DNA from: Sphingobium sp. MI1205
GTDB lineage: Bacteria > Pseudomonadota > Alphaproteobacteria > Sphingomonadales > Sphingomonadaceae
Assembly: GCF_001563285.1 (NCBI RefSeq)
Contig: NZ_CP005188.1
Coordinates: 935,501 to 999,500 of the forward strand
Reading direction: 5' to 3'
Length of the DNA: 64,000 nucleotides
The position numbers were made by a program, and so were the translations under genes. Of the stretch, positions 28,809 to 37,290 are shown piece after piece; position 1 is the stretch's first letter, and each line of letters starts with the position of its first letter. The notes below the pieces were generated by a model. It worked only from the letters and a program-made list of their open reading frames with translations, made no database searches and was not told the DNA's origin.

Positions 28809-29504
28809 TCAGTCCTCCAGGGGCTGGGCGCCGCCGCGTTCGCGGTCGGGCGCGGTCTGGCCGGTGGCGGCGTAATAGACCATTTCGGCCACATTGGTGG
28901 CGTGGTCGCCGATCCGTTCGATATTCTTGGCGACGAACAGCAGATGCGCGCACTCGCTGATCGTCTTGGGATTTTCGACCATGTAGGTGACGAGGCTGCG
29001 AAAGACGCTGTTGTAGAAATCATCGACGACCGTATCGCGTTCGATCACCGCGAGCGCGAGGTCTGCGTCTCGCGCGGCGAAGGCGTTGAGCGCGTCATGC
29101 ACCATCTCGGCGGCGACCTGTCCCATGGAGGGGAGGAGCGATACCGGTTCCAGGGTCCGGTGATTTGACGCAACCAATGGCACACGCTTGGCGATATTCT
29201 TGGCATAGTCGCCGATGCGTTCGACGACGCTGACGATCTTCAGCGCGGCGATCACGTCACGCAGATCGTTGGCCATGGGCGCGCGCAGGGCGATGACCTG
29301 AATCACAAGCTTTTCAACCTCCGCCTCTATCGCGTCGATACGCTTGTCGTCGGCAACCACCTGGGCAGCGAGCGTCTTGTCCTGTCGCTGGAGCGCCAGC
29401 ATCGCATGTTCGATGGCGGCTTCGGCACGGCCACCCATCTCGGCGATGAGGCCGCGCAGCTTGTCGATTTCCTCGTCGAACGCCTTGATCGTATGTTCAG
29501 CCAT
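28809..29504 (-). CDS. phoU: Phosphate signalling protein PhoU
   Basis: All-helical negative regulator of phosphate signalling that links PstSCAB occupancy to PhoR. 231 residues from the ATG at 29504. It contains two PhoU repeats (near residues 18-105 and 122-205), each with the metal-binding E/DxxxD-type helix (for example VEKLVIQVIALRAPMANDLRDVIAALKI and SLVTYMVENPKTISECAHLLFVAKNIERIGDHATN). A GGAGAG ribosome-binding site precedes the start. It lies between pstB and phoB. Confidence 0.97.
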   Translation of the reverse strand: MAEHTIKAFDEEIDKLRGLIAEMGGRAEAAIEHAMLALQRQDKTLAAQVVADDKRIDAIEAEVEKLVIQVIALRAPMANDLRDVIAALKIVSVVERIGDYAKNIAKRVPLVASNHRTLEPVSLLPSMGQVAAEMVHDALNAFAARDADLALAVIERDTVVDDFYNSVFRSLVTYMVENPKTISECAHLLFVAKNIERIGDHATNVAEMVYYAATGQTAPDRERGGAQPLED

Positions 29505-29524
29505 AATTCGTCTCTCCCCCCGGT

Positions 29525-30316
29525 TCAGCCGTAGCGTCCGGTGATATAGTCCTTGGTCCGCTCCTGGCGGGGATTGGTGAAGATGTCCGACGTCACGCCA
29601 TATTCGACCAGTTCGCCCAGGTGGAAAAAGGCGGTGCGCTGCGACACGCGGGCGGCCTGCTGCATATTGTGGGTCACGATGACGATGGCGTAGCGGCCGC
29701 GCAGTTCGTGGATCAGTTCCTCGATCTTGGCCGTGGCAATGGGGTCGAGCGCCGAGCAGGGTTCGTCCATCAGGATGACTTCCGGCTCCACCGCGATGGC
29801 GCGGCCGATGCAAAGGCGCTGCTGCTGACCGCCGGAAAGCGCGGTGCCGCTGTCGTGGAGACGATCCTTCACCTCGTCCCACAGGCCGGCGCGGCGGAGC
29901 GACTTTTCGACGATGACGTCAAGGTCCGCCTTGCCGCTGGCCAGACCGTGGATGCGGGGGCCGTAGGCGATGTTCTCGTAGATCGACTTGGGGAAGGGGT
30001 TGGGCTTCTGGAACACCATGCCGACGCGGGCGCGGAGCTGCACCACATCCATCGACGCGGCGTAGATATCCTCGCCATCCAGCGTGATCGTGCCTTCGAC
30101 GCGAGCCGATGCGACAGTGTCGTTCATGCGGTTCAGCGTCCGCAGAAAAGTGGACTTGCCGCAGCCGGACGGGCCGATGAAGGCCGTGACATTATCCATA
30201 TCGACGTCGATGGAGACGTCCTTGATCGCCTGTTTGTCGCCATAGAAGACCTTCACGTCGCGCGCGGTCATCTTGGTTTCGGTGGCGGGCACCAGGGTTT
30301 GCGGTTCGTGCATCAT
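29525..30316 (-). CDS. pstB: Phosphate ABC transporter ATP-binding protein PstB
   Basis: ATPase of the high-affinity phosphate importer, about 263 residues. Walker [10 protein letters not shown] is at about residues 47-55. The PstB-specific [10 protein letters not shown] follows, then [17 protein letters not shown], the signature [16 protein letters not shown], Walker [17 protein letters not shown], the H-loop [11 protein letters not shown], and the end [10 protein letters not shown]. Tandem ATGs at 30316 and 30313 are both plausible starts. It begins immediately after the pstA stop. Confidence 0.98.
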   Translation of the reverse strand: MMHEPQTLVPATETKMTARDVKVFYGDKQAIKDVSIDVDMDNVTAFIGPSGCGKSTFLRTLNRMNDTVASARVEGTITLDGEDIYAASMDVVQLRARVGMVFQKPNPFPKSIYENIAYGPRIHGLASGKADLDVIVEKSLRRAGLWDEVKDRLHDSGTALSGGQQQRLCIGRAIAVEPEVILMDEPCSALDPIATAKIEELIHELRGRYAIVIVTHNMQQAARVSQRTAFFHLGELVEYGVTSDIFTNPRQERTKDYITGRYG

Positions 30317-30318
30317 TG

Positions 30319-31563
30319 TTACCACCGTTTTTCGAACTTGTTGCGCAGGTAGATGGCCAGGCCGTTCATCGCGAGCAGAAAGACCAGCAGGACGATGATG
30401 GCGGCGGACGTTTTTTCGACAAAGCCCTTTGAAACCTCGTCAGACCACAGGAATATCTGCACCGGCAGCACAGTCGCGGGATCGGTGATCCCGCCCGGCG
30501 GTGTCGCGATGAAGGCGCGCATGCCGATCATCAGCAGCGGTGCGGTTTCACCCAGCGCGCGCGCCATGCCGATGATCGTGCCGGTCAGGATGCCGGGCAG
30601 GGCGAGCGGCAGGACATGGTGGAACACGACCTGGACAGGGCTGGCGCCGATGCCGAGCGCCGCGTCGCGGATGCTGGGCGGCACCGACTTGATGGCGTTG
30701 CGGCCCGCGATGACGATGACGGGCATGGTCATGAGCGCCAGCGTCATACCGCCCACGACCGCAGCCGAACGCGGGAGGTGCAGGAAATTCAGGAAGATCG
30801 ACAGGCCGAGCAGGCCGAAAATGATCGAGGGGACGGCGGCAAGATTGTTGATCGACACTTCGATGATGTCGGTCAACCAGTTCTTCCGGGCATATTCTTC
30901 AAGATAGAGCGCGGTCGCGACGCCGATCGGGAAGCTGAGGGCCAGTGTTACCAGCATGGTCAGCAGCGAGCCCTTAAACGCGCCCCAGATACCAACCTGC
31001 GTCGGATCGGTGCCGTCGCTGGCGGTCAGGAAGTTGGAGTTGAAGCCGGTCGTGAGCAGGCCGGCCCCTTTGAGGCGATCGACCGCCGCTTCGGCTTCGG
31101 GCGAACCCTCGCCCTTGGCGGCAAGATCGACCTCGGTAGAGGCGGGGAGCGCGACCGTTTCAGTGCGGGAGAGGATCTTGGGGTCCGCCTTGATCCTGTC
31201 GCGCAGGACGATCCAGGCAGTATGGGAGACCCATTCCTCCGCATCCGCGCCCAGCGCCTTTTTGACGGCATCACTGGTCACCATCGGCAGGTTCGCGTTG
31301 GAAAGCGCCTGGTCGGTGATGGCATTGGGATCGAGCAGCAGCGGCGAGGCGGGGAAGTCGATCTTCACCGCGATTTCCGTACGGGTGAAGCCGCGCAGGC
31401 CATTGCCGAGCATGGTTACGAGCAGGAAGGCGAGGAAGGCGGCAGAGAGCAGCACCGCAAAGAGGCCAATCAGCCTGAAGCGGCGCTCCGCAGCATAGCG
31501 ACGGGCAATCCGCTTGCGCATCACGTCCGATTTCCAGTCGGTGGGGAGGCGTTTGGTGGTCAT
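30319..31563 (-). CDS. pstA: Phosphate ABC transporter permease PstA
   Basis: Inner membrane permease, 414 residues from the ATG at 31563 (GGAG six bases upstream). It has a first helix near residues 30-53, then an unusually long periplasmic stretch (about 55-190, rich in charged residues), then the five-helix permease core with the EAA-loop region ([50 protein letters not shown]). The long insertion after helix 1 distinguishes it from the E. coli protein and is usual in alphaproteobacteria. Its stop overlaps the pstB leader. Confidence 0.96.
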   Translation of the reverse strand: MTTKRLPTDWKSDVMRKRIARRYAAERRFRLIGLFAVLLSAAFLAFLLVTMLGNGLRGFTRTEIAVKIDFPASPLLLDPNAITDQALSNANLPMVTSDAVKKALGADAEEWVSHTAWIVLRDRIKADPKILSRTETVALPASTEVDLAAKGEGSPEAEAAVDRLKGAGLLTTGFNSNFLTASDGTDPTQVGIWGAFKGSLLTMLVTLALSFPIGVATALYLEEYARKNWLTDIIEVSINNLAAVPSIIFGLLGLSIFLNFLHLPRSAAVVGGMTLALMTMPVIVIAGRNAIKSVPPSIRDAALGIGASPVQVVFHHVLPLALPGILTGTIIGMARALGETAPLLMIGMRAFIATPPGGITDPATVLPVQIFLWSDEVSKGFVEKTSAAIIVLLVFLLAMNGLAIYLRNKFEKRW

Positions 31564-31633
31564 CACACGCGCTCCGTTTGCCCTGTTCGAACGAGCCGCT
31601 TGTCTCCTTCTAATGTCGAAGGGCGCGTGCGTG

Positions 31634-31656
31634 CTTCGACAAGCTCAGCACGAACG
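31634..31656. repeat. Interspersed palindrome (family B), copy 2
   Basis: The core CTTCGACAAGCTCAGCACGAACG lies in the 115-base gap between pstC and pstA. With TGTCGAAG about 20 bases to the left it forms an eight-base inverted repeat (TGTCGAAG...CTTCGACA). It is related to the copies at 23579 and 39813. Inside the pst operon it may modulate expression of the downstream pstAB-phoUB part. Confidence 0.75.
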
Positions 31657-31678
31657 GACGTTGATATGGTGGGGGCCA

Positions 31679-33073
31679 TTAGTCGTAAGCCTCGCGATAT
31701 TTCTTCACGACCCGCAGGGCCACGATGTTGAGCAGCAGGGTGACGATGAACAGGACAAGACCGAGGGCGAAGGCGGCGAGCGTCTTCGCGCTGTCAAATT
31801 CCTGGTCGCCGGTCAGCAACTGAACAATCTGGGTCGTCACCGTCGTCACGCTGGCAAAGGGGTTCAGGGTGAGGTTGGCGGAAAGGCCCGCCGCCATCAC
31901 CACGATCATGGTTTCGCCAATGGCGCGGCTGACGGCGAGCAGTACGCCGCCAACGACACCCGGCAGGGCGGCGGGGATCAGAACCTTGCGGATCGTCTCG
32001 CTGGTGGTTGCGCCCATGGCCAGGCTGCCATCGCGCATCGATTGCGGGACGGCGGCGATGCTGTCGTCGGCCATGGAGGAAACGAAGGGGATGATCATCA
32101 CGCCCATCACCAGACCGGCAGCGAGGGCGCTTTCGGAACTGGCGCCCTGGATGCCGATCGACACTGCGAAATCCCGAAGCGCGGGCGCTATGGTGAGCGC
32201 CGCGAAATAGCCGTAAACGACCGTCGGTACACCGGCCAGCATCTCCAGCGTCGGCTTCATCCACCGGCGCACGGCGGGATTGGCATATTGGGTGAGATAG
32301 ATGGCGCTCATCAGGCCAAGCGGGATGGCGACGATCATGGCGATTATGGCGCCGATGAAGATCGTGCCCCAGAACAGCGGCACCGCGCCAAAGGCATCTT
32401 CATTGCCATAGCCCATCGCGGCGGACTGCGGGCTCCATTTCGTGCCGAACAGGAAGTCGATCGGGTTGACCATGGAGAAGAAGCGGAAGCTTTCCCACAG
32501 CAGCGACGCGACAATGCCGACCGTGGTGATGATCGCCAGCAGTGAGGCGATCAGCAATGAAGCCATTACCAGCCGTTCGACCCGCGTACGCGCGCGGAAA
32601 TCGGGGCGGACGCGCGTGAAGGCATAGGCCCCGCCGGCAAAGGCGAGGACGAGCGCAAGAACCGCGCCCGCCAGGCCATATTTGCCGATGGCGTCCTTAT
32701 AGGGTTGGACAAGTTCTTCCGAGAGCGGATTGAAGGCTCCGGCTTGTGCGCCCGTGGCGATCGCCCGTGCTTCGCCCAGGATGGAGGATCGGGAAAAGCC
32801 GTCTGCGGGCAAGGCCTGCGCGGCCGTGCTGTTCAGCACATCCTGCGTGACAAGGCCGGGCGAGACATTCGCCCAGACCGCCAGGAAAAAGGCGGCAGGG
32901 ATCAGCGTCCAGAGCGCGACGTACCAGCCATGATAGCCAGGCAGGCTATGCACGGCGTCGCGTCGCCCCGACGCCCGAGCCACGCCTTGCAGGCGCAGCG
33001 CGCGGGCGCGGGCGCTGACCCAGGCGATGGCGCCAAGGCCCGCCAGCAGCAGGAAGATTGCGGGACCTGTCAT
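31679..33073 (-). CDS. pstC: Phosphate ABC transporter permease PstC
   Basis: Inner membrane permease of 464 residues. The first helix is at the very N-terminus (FLLLAGLGAIAWVSA). A second lies near residue 55, and a periplasmic region of roughly 60 residues follows. The C-terminal permease core carries GLMSAIYLTQYANPAVRRWMKPTLEMLAGVPTVVYGYFAAL and the EAA-type loop (VPQSMRDGSLAMGATTSETIRKVLIPAALPGVVGGVLLAVSRAIGETM). The extended N-terminal half is longer than in E. coli PstC (about 320 residues) but common in alphaproteobacteria. Confidence 0.96.
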   Translation of the reverse strand: MTGPAIFLLLAGLGAIAWVSARARALRLQGVARASGRRDAVHSLPGYHGWYVALWTLIPAAFFLAVWANVSPGLVTQDVLNSTAAQALPADGFSRSSILGEARAIATGAQAGAFNPLSEELVQPYKDAIGKYGLAGAVLALVLAFAGGAYAFTRVRPDFRARTRVERLVMASLLIASLLAIITTVGIVASLLWESFRFFSMVNPIDFLFGTKWSPQSAAMGYGNEDAFGAVPLFWGTIFIGAIIAMIVAIPLGLMSAIYLTQYANPAVRRWMKPTLEMLAGVPTVVYGYFAALTIAPALRDFAVSIGIQGASSESALAAGLVMGVMIIPFVSSMADDSIAAVPQSMRDGSLAMGATTSETIRKVLIPAALPGVVGGVLLAVSRAIGETMIVVMAAGLSANLTLNPFASVTTVTTQIVQLLTGDQEFDSAKTLAAFALGLVLFIVTLLLNIVALRVVKKYREAYD

Positions 33074-33084
33074 TCAGTCTCTTC

Positions 33085-34143
33085 TTATTTCAGCTTCGAA
33101 CCGTCGAGAACAGCCAGCGACTTCACCGCTTCGGCGCTCGCGTTGCGAACATCTTCGGGCGCAGCGACCATGCCGCGCTTCGTGAGCGCGCCACCCGGTC
33201 CCCAATTGGCGGCGTAGGTGTTCAGGAAGCCCTGAAGGCCGGGGATCGCCTGCATATGCGCCTTTTTCACATAGATGTAGAGCGGGCGGGCGCCGGGATA
33301 TTTGCCGGTCGACACGGTCTCATAAGTCGCCTCGACCCCATTGATCGTGATGTCGTTCAGCTTGTCGTTATTTTCTTCCAGGAAGCTGTAGCCGAACACG
33401 CCGACGGCATTGGGATTCTTGTCCAGCTTTTGCACGATCAGATTGTCGTTTTCACCCGAGTCGACATATTTGCCGTCTTCGCGGACGCGGGTGCAGGTCG
33501 CCTTATATTCGTCCTCATTCTCGTCCTTGAGCGCCTTCATGGCCGGATCCGACTGGCAGCCCTTTTCTAGGATCAGTTCGGCCAGCGAGTCGCGGGTGCC
33601 GCTGGTGGACGGCGGGCCGAAGACCGAAATCGGGATCGCCGGGAGGCTGGGATCCACATCGTTCCAGTTCTGCGTCTTGTTCGGCCCTTTGCCATAAGGA
33701 CTGGCGGCAAGCGCCTCGTAGACGATCTTGGGCGTCAGCTTGAGGCCGGGACCCCGGTTGGATTCGGCGAAGGCGAGGCCATCGACGCCGATCTGGACTT
33801 CGATGATGTCCTTGACGCCATTCTTCTGGCAGTCCTCGAACTCCGACTTCTTGATGCGGCGGGAGGCGTTTGCGATGTCGGGATATTGTGCGCCGACGCC
33901 TGCGCAAAACAGCTTCATGCCGCCGCCGGTGCCCGTGGATTCGATGATTGGCGACTTCATGCCGGGATTGCCCTGAACGAACATTTCAGCGACCGCCGTG
34001 GCGAAGGGATAGACGGTCGAAGAGCCTACGGCGCGAATCTGGTCGCGCGTGCCACCGGCGCCGCCGCTCGACGACTGGTCGCCGCAACCGGCAAGGGTGA
34101 GGGCTGCCGCGGCGGTCGCGGCGAGCAGGGCGAAATGCTTCAC
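33085..34143 (-). CDS. pstS: Phosphate-binding lipoprotein PstS
   Basis: Substrate-binding protein of the Pst importer, 352 residues. The signal peptide ends in a lipobox (LTLAGC, Cys20), so it is membrane-anchored. Phosphate-site segments include AVGSSTVYPFATAVAE, ESTGTGGGMKLFCAGVG, the DIANASRRIKKSE loop and GTRDSLAELI. The start is GTG at 34143 with a good AAGGAG site. A probable Pho box lies 86 bases upstream, between pstS and phoR. Confidence 0.96.
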   Translation of the reverse strand: MKHFALLAATAAAALTLAGCGDQSSSGGAGGTRDQIRAVGSSTVYPFATAVAEMFVQGNPGMKSPIIESTGTGGGMKLFCAGVGAQYPDIANASRRIKKSEFEDCQKNGVKDIIEVQIGVDGLAFAESNRGPGLKLTPKIVYEALAASPYGKGPNKTQNWNDVDPSLPAIPISVFGPPSTSGTRDSLAELILEKGCQSDPAMKALKDENEDEYKATCTRVREDGKYVDSGENDNLIVQKLDKNPNAVGVFGYSFLEENNDKLNDITINGVEATYETVSTGKYPGARPLYIYVKKAHMQAIPGLQGFLNTYAANWGPGGALTKRGMVAAPEDVRNASAEAVKSLAVLDGSKLK

Positions 34144-34228
34144 GGATAATCTCCTTTATCAAAAGGCCGCGATTCGCAGTCGCCGCCCCCCTCTGGGAAC
34201 GCGCGGTAGTCGCGGTACATCGCGCATT

Positions 34229-34257
34229 TGTGACAATCCAATTGCATTTTTATGACA
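34229..34257 (-). promoter_or_regulatory. Probable Pho box upstream of pstS
   Basis: Read on the minus strand, TGTCATAAAAA, TGCAATTGGAT and TGTCACAAA form three 11-base units, the first and third matching the PhoB half-site TGTCAY and the middle one degenerate. The 11-base phasing is that of PhoB operators. The position, 86 to 115 bases before the pstS start and between phoR and pstS, fits autoregulated induction of the pst operon under phosphate limitation. Confidence 0.65.
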
Positions 34258-34296
34258 TCGCGCCCGGAAGCCGTGACAGGCATGAGAAATTTCCCC

Positions 34297-35550
34297 TCAA
34301 AGCTTTGATATGGAAGTCTTTTCGTCGGTTGGCATGGGTGGCAGGAGAACGGTGATGGCGGTGCCCTTTCCCACCGTGCTGACGATATCCAGCCGACCGC
34401 GATGCCGTTCCACGATATGTTTGACGATGGCGAGACCCAGGCCAGTCCCGCCGATCGCGCGGCTGCGGCCCGAATCGACGCGGTAGAAGCGTTCGGTGAG
34501 GCGCGGCAGGTGATCGGGGCCTATGCCCTCGCCTTCGTCCGCGACGCAAAGGCGGGTCATGCTACTCGGCCCCTCGGTCAGGCTGACCCGTATCGGCGTT
34601 CCGGCCTTTCCGTATTTCACGGAGTTTCCTATCAGATTGTGGAGCAATTGGGAAAGCTGCGCCCGGTCGCCCGCCACAACAGGCAAGCCAGGATCAATCT
34701 CCATTTCGACATCGCGGCCGCGCTCTCCATGGCTGGTCCTGAATACGCCCACCACCTCGGCTACCAAGGCTGACAGATCGACGGGACTGTCGGGCGCGCG
34801 ATATTTTTCCGCCTCGATGCGGGAAAGCGAGATAAGGTCGTCGATCAGCCGCTGCATCCGCCGCGCTTCGCCATCCATGATTTTCAGGAAGCGCTGGCGT
34901 GTTTCATTGTCGCGGCCCAGGTCAGGATCGGCGAGCGTTTCGATAAAACCCAAGATGCCGGCAAGAGGCGTGCGCAGTTCGTGGCTCGCATTGGCGACAA
35001 AATCGACGCGCATCTTTTCGGCTGCATATGCGCCGCTATGGTCGGCCAGATGCACCAGACGACGAACATCGCCGTTGCCGCCCACAGGGGCTATCCGCAT
35101 TTGCCAGCGTTGATCCCGGGAACCAAGGCCCACCAGTTCCAGCATCACAGGTTCGGCCAGTGGGGTCAGGCTCGCCAGCCGTTCCGCCGCGGCGGGGTGA
35201 CGAATGGCGATGCGGGCGTCCTCGCCCTCTATATGCGCGCCCAGCAGACGCTGGGCGGCGCGATTGGCGCGGATGATCCTGCCACGCTCGATCAACATCA
35301 ACGGATCGGCGATGCCCTCCATCAAGTCCGCGAAATGCGGATGCGCGACGATGTCGGCAATGTCCTCTGGGGGTGAGGCGGCGCTCGGCCTGGGCGCGGG
35401 CTCCTGCGCCGCGATCACCAAAATCGCCAGCCCGGCGAGCACCGGCAGGGCGATCGCCCAAGGCGATGCGCCCATTATCAACGCACCGCCAGTCGCCAGG
35501 AACAATATGGCGAGCGACGCGATGATCTGGGAAATGGATAGTCGATTCAT
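34297..35550 (-). CDS. phoR: Phosphate regulon sensor histidine kinase PhoR
   Basis: Membrane sensor kinase of 417 residues from ATG 35550. Two hydrophobic helices lie near residues 7-25 and 27-45. A PAS-like domain (HFADLMEGIADPLMLIERGRIIRANRAAQRLLG) is at about 75-175. The HisKA domain has the phospho-acceptor His near residue 187 (NASHELRTPLAGI). The ATPase domain has the N box (LLHNLIGNSVKYG), G1 (VADEGEGIGPDHLPRLTERFYRV) and G2 (GGTGLGLAIVKHI). It heads the phoR-pstSCAB-phoU-phoB locus and reads divergently from the modification-type operon starting at 35650. Confidence 0.96.
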   Translation of the reverse strand: MNRLSISQIIASLAILFLATGGALIMGASPWAIALPVLAGLAILVIAAQEPAPRPSAASPPEDIADIVAHPHFADLMEGIADPLMLIERGRIIRANRAAQRLLGAHIEGEDARIAIRHPAAAERLASLTPLAEPVMLELVGLGSRDQRWQMRIAPVGGNGDVRRLVHLADHSGAYAAEKMRVDFVANASHELRTPLAGILGFIETLADPDLGRDNETRQRFLKIMDGEARRMQRLIDDLISLSRIEAEKYRAPDSPVDLSALVAEVVGVFRTSHGERGRDVEMEIDPGLPVVAGDRAQLSQLLHNLIGNSVKYGKAGTPIRVSLTEGPSSMTRLCVADEGEGIGPDHLPRLTERFYRVDSGRSRAIGGTGLGLAIVKHIVERHRGRLDIVSTVGKGTAITVLLPPMPTDEKTSISKL

Positions 35551-35649
35551 GGTTACCGCGCTGGATTCCTGGCAGCTTTGCTGCGATGGCTGGCGCAATA
35601 GCGTGGATTCTTTACGCTTTGGCAAGGGTGGATAGCGGATCAGGAGCAT

Positions 35650-36090
35650 ATGAGCGAGCAGTTGCCCCCACCGCCCGTTTCCGATCCGGCCGTTATGGGC
35701 GAGGAAACGGGAAATGCTGATCTGATGGCGTCGTCGCGCCGTCAGTTGCTGATGGGCGGGGCCGCCGCCGCTTCGGCGATCGTGTCCATTCGCCCCGCGC
35801 TGGCCAATACCGCCGCATCTGTACTCAACTGCACCATCCCCGTGCCCGATCAGGGCCGCGCGGGCAATTATGTCGCGCCCAATGGACAGTTGGTGCCCGC
35901 CGGGACTTCGGGTGCTTTCCCGGCAACTGGCCGTAGCTATACCGGTGAGCAGGTCAAGCAGGCGCTGCGCGGCGGGCGGCTGCCCGGCACCAGCTATCAA
36001 CAGAATCAGGCCTATCTGAATTATATTCGCCGTCTTCAGTCCGGCACCAGCGGCTTCACCTGCTACGCATCATTGCAAATGCCGCGTTAG
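35650..36090 (+). CDS. Tat-signal protein of unknown function, possible substrate of the downstream modification genes
   Basis: Unrecognised 146-residue protein. After a proline-rich start it has a twin-arginine signal (SSRRQLLMGG, Arg30-Arg31), a hydrophobic alanine-rich stretch and a likely cleavage site near ALANTAAS (about residue 52). The exported part of about 95 residues contains only two cysteines, Cys61 and Cys138, the latter eight residues from the C-terminus, plus many Gly, Ser, Gln and Tyr. An AGGAG site precedes the ATG. It is the first gene of a run with a PqqD-like protein, an HprK-related kinase and a nucleotidyltransferase, so it is a candidate for the protein these modify or chaperone. 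That link is inference from gene order. Confidence 0.75.
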   Translation: MSEQLPPPPVSDPAVMGEETGNADLMASSRRQLLMGGAAAASAIVSIRPALANTAASVLNCTIPVPDQGRAGNYVAPNGQLVPAGTSGAFPATGRSYTGEQVKQALRGGRLPGTSYQQNQAYLNYIRRLQSGTSGFTCYASLQMPR

Positions 36091-36148
36091 GCACCTGCTT
36101 ACTCCTTCGCGCTACAGCGGAGCGACGCCAGGGATTTGAGGGCAGGTC

Positions 36149-36430
36149 GTGATCGCAGAGCGCCGTTATCATCAGGACAGAGACGTCGCGCTGTGCGTGC
36201 TGGAGGACATCACGCTCCTTTACCATCGCGCGTCAGGGCAGACGCATATGGTCATCAGCCCGGTGCCCGAGATATTGGACGCGCTGGACAAGGATGCTCC
36301 AGCGACAGTCGCGCAGGTACATGCGCGGCTTGAGCAGGGCTATGACCTGGGCGAATCCGGTCAGGCGATGGTCGAGATCGAAGCCCATCTGATCGGTCTG
36401 GTCGCGCTGGGGGTGGTGCGGCGCGCGTGA
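36149..36430 (+). CDS. PqqD-family protein of the HPr-rel-A type
   Basis: A 93-residue winged-helix-like protein of the PqqD family, which binds precursor peptides and presents them to modifying enzymes. The pattern LYHRASGQTHMVISPVPEILDALD followed by two helices and a hydrophobic end (IEAHLIGLVALGVVRRA) matches the subgroup annotated as the HPr-rel-A system PqqD family peptide chaperone. The start is a GTG at 36149. Its last four bases overlap the start of the kinase gene, showing translational coupling. Confidence 0.8.
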   Translation: MIAERRYHQDRDVALCVLEDITLLYHRASGQTHMVISPVPEILDALDKDAPATVAQVHARLEQGYDLGESGQAMVEIEAHLIGLVALGVVRRA

Positions 36431-37290
36431 GGCATCAGCTTTCCCTTAGGATCGGGCCTGCGAGCTTCCGCATCGGCTCCGCCTGGCGGCAACCGGTCGC
36501 GCAACTGGCGCAGCTATATGCCGATTATCCGCAGGTCGGCGGCGAGGTGGCGGATTTCACGGTACGTCTGGAGCCCGCTGGCCCATTGCGGCAATGGGTG
36601 CGCCCTTCGATCTTCATAACTGGCGATCATGGGCTGGCCGATGCCGCGCCGATGAGCCTGACTCATGGCCTGCTGGCGGCGGAGATGGGGATGAACCTGC
36701 AAATGGCGCTGGGCTGGCGGCGGCATCTGCTGCTCCACGCGTCGAGCGTCGAGAAGGATGGGCGCGTGCTGATCATGACGGGCGAGTCGGGATCGGGCAA
36801 ATCCACGCTCGCGGCCCAGTTGGGCGAGCGCGGATGGCGGTTGATGGGAGATGAATTTGCGCTGCTGGATCTGGTGACCGGATCGGTATTTCCCTTCCCC
36901 CGCCTCATATCGTTGAAGAATGAGGCGATAGGAGTTGTCGCCGGTGAAGCGCCGGGCGAACGGATGGGGCCGTTGCTCAAGGGAACGGCGAAGGGGGACA
37001 TCCGGCATCTCGTGCCACGGGCAGATGCCGTGGCGCGCATGGAGGAAGGGGCAAAGCCGGCCCTGCTGCTGTTCCCGCGTTTCGGCCATGCGGCGGATGT
37101 GCGGCCGGTGGGGCAGGGCGAAGTGTTCATGCGGTTGACGCAAGCCTCCACCAATTATGTGGCGCTTGGGGAGCCGGGCTTTCGCGCCTTGACCCGCTTC
37201 GTGCAGGAAGTGCCCGCGCGGGCGATCGACTTTCCATCCGGCGAGGCGGCGATGGCGCTTGTCCAACAGCTTTGGGACGAACGCACATGA
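36427..37290 (+). CDS. HprK-related kinase A
   Basis: A 287-residue P-loop kinase with the HprK C-terminal fold. It has LLLHASSVEKDG before the Walker A GESGSGKS (residues 119-126), then GERGWRLMGDEFALLDL (conserved Asp/Glu region) and a segment around residues 160-230 containing PFPRLISLKNEAI. The N-terminal 100 residues are not the HPr kinase regulatory domain. No HPr or PTS gene is nearby, so HPr is an unlikely target. Related kinases in lasso-peptide clusters phosphorylate a peptide serine. The GTG start overlaps the PqqD gene end, and the stop overlaps the next gene (ATGA). Confidence 0.85.
   Translation: MRHQLSLRIGPASFRIGSAWRQPVAQLAQLYADYPQVGGEVADFTVRLEPAGPLRQWVRPSIFITGDHGLADAAPMSLTHGLLAAEMGMNLQMALGWRRHLLLHASSVEKDGRVLIMTGESGSGKSTLAAQLGERGWRLMGDEFALLDLVTGSVFPFPRLISLKNEAIGVVAGEAPGERMGPLLKGTAKGDIRHLVPRADAVARMEEGAKPALLLFPRFGHAADVRPVGQGEVFMRLTQASTNYVALGEPGFRALTRFVQEVPARAIDFPSGEAAMALVQQLWDERT

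Noticed and set aside
36427..37290. Classical HPr kinase/phosphorylase of carbon catabolite control
   Set aside because: The N-terminal domain is different and no HPr or PTS gene lies nearby.
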